Part shown: positions 1 to 7,000 of the stretch, one piece after another
Layout of the letters: each line of letters begins with the position of its first letter
Numbering within the stretch: position 1 is the first letter of the stretch
From: Pseudomonadota bacterium
Lineage (GTDB): Bacteria; Pseudomonadota; Gammaproteobacteria; UBA9214
NCBI GenBank assembly: GCA_029287615.1
Contig: JARFQV010000122.1
Span: 1 to 34,762, forward strand
Length of the DNA stretch: 34,762 nucleotides
Direction of reading: 5' to 3'
Translations under genes and position numbers: made by a program
The notes under the pieces: model-generated
Databases searched by the model: none
Told to the model about the DNA's origin: nothing
The model's input: the letters and a program-made list of their open reading frames with translations, nothing else

Positions 1-1
1 G

Positions 2-271
2 CTGATGGCGGTGGCCAAGCCCAACGCATACATACTCGAGGGCGGACTCAATCTATGGCTCAACATCTATGGTGTGCCCGGTGAGGAAACCGACAACCAT
101 GGAAAAGCGAGCCTCGGCAAGCCCGATGGGTCCCTGCGCCACCCGTTCAAGCTGGCCCTGGGCGACCGGCATGCTGCGGCCCAGCCCGACGAGCAACTCG
201 TGCCTCACCGGGAATACACCCCGAGGGTCAGGCTAGTCAAGAAAATCGCCAGGGCCGGTGGCTGTGACTAG
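2..271 (+). CDS. Rhodanese-like domain protein, C-terminal part (5' end outside window)
   Basis: The reading frame is open from the first bases of the window and ends at TAG 269-271, so only the last ~90 residues are present. The visible start, with PNAYILEGGLNLWL, matches the segment near the end of rhodanese domains where an 'ILEGGLNxW' strand-helix follows the active-site loop; the loop cysteine itself would lie upstream of the window. The tail is basic and ends in a Gly-Gly-Cys-Asp motif. Rhodaneses transfer or bind sulfane sulfur, but many homologues are only carriers or regulators. The ATG at position 5 is internal and should not be taken as the start. The stop codon lies inside the left arm of the inverted repeat at 267-435. 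I am fairly sure of the domain and unsure of the role. Confidence 0.7.
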   Translation: MMAVAKPNAYILEGGLNLWLNIYGVPGEETDNHGKASLGKPDGSLRHPFKLALGDRHAAAQPDEQLVPHREYTPRVRLVKKIARAGGCD

Positions 272-435
272 CCCGGATTTCTCACCACGATGACGAGCCC
301 TCACTTGATCTTTGAATCCACAAGCCATTTTCCTCAGTCGGAAATACAGCCCGTATTCCGCTTCCTCGGAAAATATCTTGTGAACCCAAATCTCTACGCG
401 ATCATCTCGCCCCGCGGTGAGAAATCCGGGCTAGT
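267..435. repeat. MITE-like element with perfect 20-bp inverted ends
   Basis: Bases 267-286 (actagcccggatttctcacc) recur exactly as the reverse complement at 416-435, with 129 bp between. The outermost bases at both ends form ctag, so the element may be bounded by a duplicated or targeted CTAG. It encodes no protein of its own. It lies exactly between two convergent genes: the TAG of the rhodanese gene (269-271) and the TAG of the DUF504 gene (431-433, minus strand) are both within its arms. Compact non-coding elements with inverted ends are usually non-autonomous relatives of insertion sequences. The arms may also act as a bidirectional transcript end. The family is not identified. Confidence 0.7.
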
Positions 436-685
436 GCTCGCGATGCCAGATCAATTCTCCGTCCCTGAATACCTGCTTGATCCGGTGCAGCGGGATACTA
501 TGCAGCACACCTTCCCGGTCGAACAGTTCGAAGGAGAAATGATCGGCGGGATCGAAGAATATTTCTCGCACCGGTACACGGATGATACCGCTCCTTCGCC
601 GGTCGTGATAACCGATCTCGAAATCATCCTGGCCGAAATCCTGGTCCCACCGTATTCGGTTCAGCAATTCGTGAATAGGCGTCAT
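431..685 (-). CDS. MJ1316/DUF504 (UPF0248) RNA-end recognition domain protein
   Basis: An 84-residue protein made of a single domain. It starts with MTPIHELLNRIRWDQDFG, continues with the FEIGYHDR and IIRVPVREI strands, then DHFSFELFDREG, and ends with HSIPLHRIKQVFRDGELIWHR. This order of motifs matches the DUF504/UPF0248 family, now described as the MJ1316 domain and predicted to recognise cyclic-phosphate RNA ends in RNA repair. I start it at ATG 685; a TTG at 697 is in frame but adds only MNCN. No strong Shine-Dalgarno is visible. It lies 63 bp downstream of the 80-residue gene on the same strand and may be co-transcribed. No RNA ligase or nucleotidyltransferase is adjacent. Its stop codon lies in the right arm of the inverted-repeat element at 267-435. 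Confidence 0.75.
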   Translation of the reverse strand: MTPIHELLNRIRWDQDFGQDDFEIGYHDRRRSGIIRVPVREIFFDPADHFSFELFDREGVLHSIPLHRIKQVFRDGELIWHREH

Positions 686-748
686 ATTGCAGTTCAATCT
701 GCAAAAGACGACAACCGTCTGGACAGGAACCCGGCTGTCATGCGCCTG

Positions 749-991
749 CTATTTCTGGTAACAGGTGCCTTCACGGATCCACACCCCGCCCTCTTCGCAG
801 CGCAGCAGTTCATCCCCACTGCATACATAGCTGCCAATGTCATAGGAAACCGCGTTGAAGTAGCAGACGCCCGCCTCCAGCTCGAGATCCAGTGAAAGCT
901 CGTCGTTATCCATGCTGTCGAAAATGGGTGAGTTCTTCAGCTCGGGATCCGGTGCTCCGACCTTTGGTGCATGTTTGGTGGCCTCGGTCAT
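749..991 (-). CDS. Small acidic cysteine-containing protein, unknown function
   Basis: 80 residues. The start at 991 is chosen because a strong ribosome-binding site (GGAAGGAGG) lies 9 bases upstream; an in-frame ATG at 1060 has none. The N-terminal half is acidic and probably disordered. The C-terminal half has a cysteine pattern GVCYFNAVSYDIGSYVCSG, then LLRC and a terminal REGTCYQK. The 'CYFN..Y..G..VC' pattern resembles small Cys-rich domains such as DUF1496, but I cannot assign it firmly. There is no signal peptide or membrane segment. It is transcribed toward the DUF504 gene, so the two probably form a small operon. Confidence 0.65.
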   Translation of the reverse strand: MTEATKHAPKVGAPDPELKNSPIFDSMDNDELSLDLELEAGVCYFNAVSYDIGSYVCSGDELLRCEEGGVWIREGTCYQK

Positions 992-1250
992 GATGAACGC
1001 CTCCTTCCAGGTTGCTGACCTTACATGCCTATTCAAACACCAGAACTGTCCCGCAGGCAATGAGTAGGGTCAAGAACAGGGCAATCAGTTCATCCGGAAA
1101 TCCGCAGGCGGGGGCAGGGCAGGAATCCGGAGGGGCGGGTGCCGGGAGCGACACCTGAATCCGCGTGTGACTTGTCGGATGAATGCGGTATTATCCGGGG
1201 GATCAGGAAGGAGGCCGGTGTAAACTTACTCGGGAATACAGGATATACAA

Positions 1251-1655
1251 GTGCGTGACATTATCACCGTAACCACTCATCAACGCGAAACACTGATTGA
1301 TATCACCGAGGAGGTGAAGGAGGTCGTGCGTGCCAGCGGTGTTCGGGATGGCCTCGTCAGCGTGTATGCACAAGGCGCAACCGCCGCGGTTATGATCCAG
1401 GAAAACTGGGATGAAAGTGTGCAGACCGATGTGATCAACTTTATGCGCCAGATCATCCCCAGGGGTGTATGGCTGCATGACCGGCAGGATGGAAACGGAG
1501 ATTCACATCTGAAAGCCGGTCTGGTTGGCCCGTCGGAAACGATGCCGGTAATCGACGGCAAGCCGGGACTGTCGACCTGGCAGAATATATTTCTCTGCGA
1601 GTTTGACGGGCCGCGTTCCGAACGTCATATCGTATGCACGGTCCTGAACGACTAG
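1251..1655 (+). CDS. YjbQ/UPF0047 family protein (secondary thiamine-phosphate synthase-like)
   Basis: 134 residues, the full length of the YjbQ family. It opens with RDIITVTTHQRETLIDIT and closes with the typical HLKAGLVGPSETMPVIDG and GLSTWQNIFLCEFDGPRSER blocks. It starts at GTG 1251. E. coli YjbQ has weak thiamine-phosphate synthase activity, but the physiological role of the family is unclear. The common family motif 'HTTAxVxINE' is replaced here by QGATAAVMIQEN, while the later GNGDSHLKA block with its histidine is kept. This looks like a distinct subfamily rather than a broken gene, because the surrounding residues are intact. The following gene begins 11 bp after the stop. Confidence 0.85.
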   Translation: MRDIITVTTHQRETLIDITEEVKEVVRASGVRDGLVSVYAQGATAAVMIQENWDESVQTDVINFMRQIIPRGVWLHDRQDGNGDSHLKAGLVGPSETMPVIDGKPGLSTWQNIFLCEFDGPRSERHIVCTVLND

Positions 1656-1666
1656 AATCCTGTTTT

Positions 1667-2053
1667 ATGCTGGATGACGAGGAACGGGATAAAAAGATTC
1701 GCGAGTGGCAGCGGAAGGCGCGGGTGGCTGCGAGGAAGCGAAAGGCGCGCAATCTCTACGTGATCACCCTGGACCCGGAAGTGCTCTGGGAGAAGGATTT
1801 TCGCCAGGAGAATCCAGGCTATATCGAAGGCATGCCCTGCGTGTATGTGGGTATGAGCGTACATGATCCGGGTGATCGCTTTGAACAACACCGGTATGGT
1901 TACCGAAGCAGTAAATATCCGCGCAAGTACGGTATCGAGCTGGCCCTGGAACTCATGGAGGGTTTTGACGGGGACGGGCTGGGCGACGAGGAAAGGGAAG
2001 CGGCGCTGGCAGACTGGTTGCGCGACCAGGGCTGTGCGGTCTGGCAGAACTGA
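1667..2053 (+). CDS. GIY-YIG nuclease-like protein
   Basis: 128 residues from ATG 1667. An ATG at 1634 would overlap yjbQ by 22 bp and add 11 residues; neither has a clear ribosome-binding site. The first 30 residues are very basic (EWQRKARVAARKRKARN). After that, NLYVITLDPEV and PCVYVGMSVHDPGDRFEQH resemble the paired strands and the 'YVG' motif of GIY-YIG endonucleases, followed by a helix with RSSKYPRKYG and an acidic Glu-rich helix ending in CAVWQN. Stand-alone proteins of this size and order are usually called GIY-YIG family proteins of unknown role. It is closely coupled to yjbQ. The catalytic Arg and Glu positions cannot be confirmed by eye. Confidence 0.6.
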   Translation: MLDDEERDKKIREWQRKARVAARKRKARNLYVITLDPEVLWEKDFRQENPGYIEGMPCVYVGMSVHDPGDRFEQHRYGYRSSKYPRKYGIELALELMEGFDGDGLGDEEREAALADWLRDQGCAVWQN

Positions 2054-2054
2054 T

Positions 2055-2069
2055 ACCTGCAGGTTTTTT
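2055..2069 (+). terminator. Weak terminator-like palindrome
   Basis: Two bases after the stop of the GIY-YIG-like gene, the palindrome acctgcaggt is followed directly by six T. The stem is very short (three pairs with a tgca loop), so termination would be weak. Confidence 0.3.
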
Positions 2070-2175
2070 ATGCCGGACCAGTAGACGCCGGACCGGCAGG
2101 CAAGCAGATGATCGGCGACAACCGCCGGGCGGGCGCATCAGTTCTTCGGGGATATACGGATTGTTGCCGGACCGC

Positions 2176-2400
2176 TCAGTCCAGTGACGGACCCAGGATA
2201 AAGTCCAGTGTCACAAACCCCTTGTCCTCGAGCATGCTCTCGATGTCGTCCCATTCGTAATCCGGGTTATCTTCTTCCACCGCGGCGATGAGTCCGGTCA
2301 CATGACGGTACGCTTCATGCTCCTCGTAATCATCCGGTATCTGGAGCAGTCGAATATCGTCTTTCTTTCCTGCAGGCAGCAGCATCAGGGTCCTGTTCAT
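2176..2400 (-). CDS. Small acidic protein, unknown function
   Basis: 74 residues with a good ribosome-binding site (GAGGAG, about 10 bases before ATG 2400). The sequence is strongly acidic, with a central DDYEEHEAYRHVTGLIAAVE helix and a C-terminal MLEDKGFVTLDFILGPSLD. It has no signal peptide, membrane segment or cysteine. It lies downstream of, and on the same strand as, the secreted protein gene at 2521-3786, separated from it by a strong hairpin. I do not recognise the family. Confidence 0.6.
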   Translation of the reverse strand: MNRTLMLLPAGKKDDIRLLQIPDDYEEHEAYRHVTGLIAAVEEDNPDYEWDDIESMLEDKGFVTLDFILGPSLD

Positions 2401-2432
2401 CTTTTCTCTTCTCCTCAGTGAAGTTCAGACAT

Positions 2433-2465
2433 CCGGTTGCCGGTACAGTATAGACCGGCAACCGG
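2433..2465. terminator. Strong 12-bp hairpin between two minus-strand genes
   Basis: ccggttgccggt (2433-2444) pairs perfectly with accggcaaccgg (2454-2465) across a 9-base loop. It is 55 bp beyond the stop of the minus-strand gene 2521-3786 and about 30 bp before the next minus-strand gene. There is no T-run after it on the minus strand, so it may be an RNA-processing or attenuation structure rather than a classical terminator. Confidence 0.55.
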
Positions 2466-2520
2466 CAGCAACGCGGCGATCTTCCTGGTCTTAGCAGGCC
2501 CTCGTCCGTCTTGCCGGCAT

Positions 2521-3786
2521 TCATTCGGGTGGCAACAGCTCCAGGAATCCGTCGGGGGCGAGACTCGTCGCCAGCATCACTTCATTGATGTCCTGGTGCT
2601 CGATCCACGTCGCAGCCTGTTGCTGCACGGGATTGCGCCAGTATGACTCAATCTCGCCACGCAGGGACAGGTATTGCACGAGATCCTGAATCCGGGCACG
2701 AAGTCGCAGGTCTCCCGGGTGGGATTCGGCTCCCTGGAGGATGGCCTGCTGCATGCGTTCCAGGGCGTGCAGCCCGATAGAGAGGCCGAGTTCGCGAAAC
2801 GCCAGTCGGTATCGGGCCGGCTGTCGTAACTCGCCACTGCGTGCGTAGTAGCGCAGACCGGTGAGTGCCGCGTCGAGCAGCCGGTCGAGCAGATGCGCAT
2901 CCAGCTGTGTACCCTGTTCCGTGAGTTGCCGTACGCGCCAGGCATCGACCAGGAGACCGCCCAGTCCCAGCGGATCGGGAGTGGCCAGATTGCCTTGCCG
3001 GTACATCGTGGCGAACCCTTCACCTGTCTCTTCGAGGTCGGGGACGGCGCCAGGCTGCGGGAGTGACTTCAGGGTCGAGTGGATCTGCCAGGTGGTGATG
3101 TATCCATCCAGTGGATCATGTTGTCCCATGGAGGGCACCAGCGGGCGCGTCAGGTCGATGCTCATCTTCCAGTACATTCTGCGTGGTTCCCGTCCTGGAG
3201 ATGGCAGGTAGCTGAAGGCAGTAAACGCACTGTGAGCAAGCTCGCCTGCCCATGCACTGAAACGGGACTGCCGTGTGTTGCGTGCAAGCTGATCGAGGGC
3301 ATGCATCCATTTCGTGAGATAGTGGAAGTACTGACCGTCCCGGTCCCATTCCAGGCGTTCGTCGTATGAATCGCCAGGCGCGCGCTCCGGCAGCGACTTG
3401 CCGATGCGGAGCCCGCCCCGGGTGGGATGCTGCTGCCCGTCGGTCTCGCTGAGTCCGCTGATCCATCCCGTGCGGCTATCGTCATCCCGGTGCCGGCCCA
3501 GTGTATGATGGACCTGGTCTACCAGTTGCAGGGCAAGCCTTGTGTAGGTCTCATCACCGGTGGCGCGAGCCAGGCCAAGATAATTGCAGACAGCGAAGGC
3601 ATCCGTCCACAGGTATCGTTGTGGCGTCTGTCCGGAGGTCAGGCCGGTGCGCTCCGCGAAGCGGCTCATCAGCAAGGCAGCTTCCCGGGTACGCGGATCG
3701 GACATGGTCAGGGACTCCGTTTGTGTGCCTGCCGTCGCCATGGCAGGTGGTAACACCATGATCAACAGGAAAAAATATTTGCGCAT
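2521..3786 (-). CDS. Exported helical-barrel-like protein, unknown function
   Basis: 421 residues from ATG 3786, chosen because MRKYFFLLIMVLPPAMATAG is a typical signal peptide; a longer frame to 3906 would bury it. The mature part is rich in amphipathic helices with paired aromatic and arginine residues (for example RYLWTDAFAVCNYLGLAR, HYLTKWMHALDQLAR). This is reminiscent of the (alpha/alpha)6 barrel of six-hairpin glycosidases and related proteins of unknown activity. A loop with RTGWISGLSETDGQQHPTRG near residues 105-125 and a WDRDGQYFHYLTKW segment look like active-site or ligand loops. It probably acts in the periplasm. No glycan-processing neighbour supports a substrate. The protein is full length with no sign of decay. 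Confidence 0.65.
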   Translation of the reverse strand: MRKYFFLLIMVLPPAMATAGTQTESLTMSDPRTREAALLMSRFAERTGLTSGQTPQRYLWTDAFAVCNYLGLARATGDETYTRLALQLVDQVHHTLGRHRDDDSRTGWISGLSETDGQQHPTRGGLRIGKSLPERAPGDSYDERLEWDRDGQYFHYLTKWMHALDQLARNTRQSRFSAWAGELAHSAFTAFSYLPSPGREPRRMYWKMSIDLTRPLVPSMGQHDPLDGYITTWQIHSTLKSLPQPGAVPDLEETGEGFATMYRQGNLATPDPLGLGGLLVDAWRVRQLTEQGTQLDAHLLDRLLDAALTGLRYYARSGELRQPARYRLAFRELGLSIGLHALERMQQAILQGAESHPGDLRLRARIQDLVQYLSLRGEIESYWRNPVQQQAATWIEHQDINEVMLATSLAPDGFLELLPPE

Positions 3787-4086
3787 GGATTCATCAGCCG
3801 TCGGGGCATGCTTTATCGGTACTATAACAGCCAGATGATCAGTTGGCAGATATGCGGTTCCGGAACGAGCGACAGATACGCAATCCTCGGCTCCACAGGC
3901 ATCCATATCGACGGCGTTTTCGAAACAGCATGTATCTTCCTGCTCCTGCCCGGATCAGCGAGCTATGGCATGATACAACCGGTTTCGGACGCTCCACAGC
4001 GAGCCTGCCCGTGAGAAGGCCGGCGCCGGAGATGACCGGGATCCAAGGCTACCCATAGCCATGACAGGAATTCTATAGACACGACC
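3787..4086. other. Intergenic region between exported-protein gene and uvrA
   Basis: 300 bp between divergent genes. It must hold promoters for both directions, but I find no convincing -35/-10 pair and no CTGT-N8-ACAG LexA box. The nearest purine-rich stretch before the uvrA start (acaggaatt, about 4063-4071) is rather far from ATG 4087 for a Shine-Dalgarno. Confidence 0.5.
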
Positions 4087-7000
4087 ATGCCCAGAGAATA
4101 CATACAGCTTCGTGGCGCCCGCCAGAACAATCTGAAAGACATCGACCTGGATCTGCCGCTGGGTGAACTGATCGTTGTGACCGGGGTGAGTGGTTCGGGC
4201 AAGTCATCGCTCGCCTTCGATACCCTCTATGCCGAGGGGCAGCGGCGTTATGTAGAAACATTCTCGCCCTATGCCCGTCAGTTCCTGGATCGAATGGACG
4301 CCCCGGCCGTGGACCGGATCAGCGGTATCCCGCCGGCCATCGCCATCGATCAGACCAATCCGGTGCGAACATCACGTTCCACCGTCGGCACCATGACCGA
4401 ACTCAACGATTACCTCAAGCTCCTGTTTGCCCGCGCGGCGCAGCTCTACTGCCGGGAGTGCGGGGTCAGTGTCCGGCGCGACACGCCGGAGAGTATCCTC
4501 GAGATGCTTCTCGAGCGGGCCGCTGAACAGACACCCCGTGCCATGATCACCTTCACCATCGAGGTCCCGGAAAACTTCACCAGCGAAGAGGTGGAAGACC
4601 TGCTGGCGCAGCAGGGTTATACGCGTATTCATTCGCGTCGGGGCAGGAAGCTGGAGGTGATCCAGGACCGCTTGCGCCTTTCCCCTGACAGACGGGACCG
4701 GATCATCGAGGCACTGGAGGCGGCGCTCGGGCATGGCCACGAACGGGTGGTCGTCCACCTGCTGGGGGAGGAAGGCGTTCTCGCCGCTTCCTGGCGTTTC
4801 TCGGGCGATCTGCACTGCGCAGAATGCGATATCCATTATCAGGATGTCACTCCGAATCACTTTTCCTTCAACTCGCCGATCGGTGCCTGCCAGACCTGCC
4901 GGGGATTCGGAAGGACACAGGGAATTGACTATGCGCTGGTGGTGCCGGATGACAGCAAGTCTATTTCCGGGGGAGCGGTGAAACCCTGGCAGACCGATAG
5001 TTACCGCGAATGCCAGGACGATCTGATGCGTTTTGCCGGCATGCGCGGCGTCCCCGTCGATGTGCCGTGGAAGAGGCTCGGCAGTAAGCGGCAACAATGG
5101 GTACTGGAGGGCGAGGGCGACTGGGAGGATGGTGTCTGGTACGGGGTGCGGCGGTTTTTCGACTGGCTGGAGACCAAGTCCTACAAGATGCATATTCGTG
5201 TGCTGCTCTCACGCTATCGATCCTATGATGAATGCCCGGACTGCGCCGGTGCGCGACTCAAACCCGATGCGCTCTTGTGGAGACTGGGCAGTGCCGGCAA
5301 TGCAGAAACCGTCTTGCCGGTGAAGGAGCGGTTCAGGCCGGTCGGAGTGAAGCTGCAGGCAAAGCGATGGGGGGAACTGCCGGGACTCACCATTCACGAT
5401 GTAATGCGGTTGTCCATCGAGCGCTGCGCGGGCTTCTTCCGGGTGCTGGAGCTGCCCCGACCGCTTGACCAGGCAACCACCCTGTTGCTGGAGGAAATCG
5501 GCGCGCGACTGGGATATCTGGTTGAGGTCGGCCTGGGGTATCTGACACTGGATCGCCAGTCGCGAACACTGAGCGGTGGAGAGGTGCAGCGAATCAATCT
5601 GACCACCTCCCTGGGTACCTCGCTGGTGAATACCCTGTTTGTGCTCGATGAGCCCAGCATCGGCCTGCACCCGCGTGACATGCAGCGCGTCATCGGCGTG
5701 ATGCACCGACTGCGCGACGCGGGTAATTCCCTGCTGGTGGTCGAGCACGATCCGCAGATCATGCTCGCGGCCGATCGCATACTGGATATGGGACCCGGTG
5801 CGGGCGAACGCGGCGGGGAGCCGGTTTTTTTCGGCACCCCTGCGCAATTGCTGCGTTCCAGGGCTTCACTGACCGCGCAATACCTGAGAAAAATAGGGGA
5901 CAGTCCCCATCTAGCGCGGGAAAAGGGAACTGTACCCTTTTCTTCTTTCCTGGAAATCCACGGCGCGACGGAACACAACCTCCAGTCGATCGACGTCAGG
6001 CTGCCGCTCAACTGCCTGGTATGCATTACCGGTGTCAGCGGCTCCGGTAAATCCACCCTGATTCAGGACGTTCTGTACAACAGCCTGCGCAAGTTGCAGG
6101 GCAGGCCGGAAGGAACACCGGGTGCGCACCGGGCTATCCGCGGATTTGAAAGAATCGGCGAGGTTGTCTCCGTTGACCAGGCGCCGATTGGCAAGACTAC
6201 GCGTTCCAACCCGGCAAGTTATGTCGGTGCATGGAAGGTCATTCGCGAACTCTTTGCCGCGGAGCCCGGGGCCAGGGAACGGGGCTACACCGCCGGCACC
6301 TTCAGTTTCAATTCCGGTACCGGGCGTTGCCCGACCTGTGGCGGGAACGGTTACGAACATGTAGAGATGCAGTTTCTGAGCGATGTATACCTGCGCTGTC
6401 CGGACTGTGACGGAACGCGTTACCGGCCGGAGATCCTGGAGGTTGGGCTGGACGGCAAATCGGTGGCGGATGTGCTGGATATGACCGTCAGCGAGGCACT
6501 TGCCTTCTTTGCGGGGCAGGAGCCGGTGCGCAACGCACTCGAACCCCTGGCTGCCGTGGGCCTGGATTACCTGCGGCTGGGTCAGCCGGTGCCGACCCTC
6601 AGCGGTGGCGAGGCGCAGCGTCTGAAGCTCGCGGGACATCTGGCGAAGAAAGCGGGGAGCCGGAAGGCTGGAAAAAAAATGGAAACACAGGGCGGTGGCG
6701 CTGGGCGCAGCAAGCTTTTCCTGTTCGACGAGCCGACCACCGGTCTGCATTTCGATGATATCCGCAAGCTGCTGCTGGCCTTCCGGCGTCTGATCCAGGA
6801 TGGTCACTCGCTGGTCGTCATCGAACACAACCTGGATGTGATCAATACCGCGGACTGGATTATCGATCTGGGGCCCGAAGGGGGCGATGCGGGCGGGCAA
6901 ATCGTCTGCGAAGGTACGCCGTCCGAGGTGGCCGGGCACGCAGGCAGTCACACGGGCAAGGCGCTGCGCGAGTATCCTGCGCAGCTTGGTTCCATCCGCG

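Noticed and set aside
290-895. A 201-codon open frame on the plus strand
   Set aside because: It runs antisense across the DUF504 gene and the 80-residue gene, both of which have better family or ribosome-binding evidence; it shows no recognisable motif.
3787-4086. Search for a LexA (SOS) box before uvrA
   Set aside because: No CTGT-N8-ACAG sequence was found, so SOS control is not supported from this window.
5896-5941. UvrA as two genes or a frameshifted gene because of the internal repeat
   Set aside because: The frame is continuous through the repeat, and all downstream motifs are intact.
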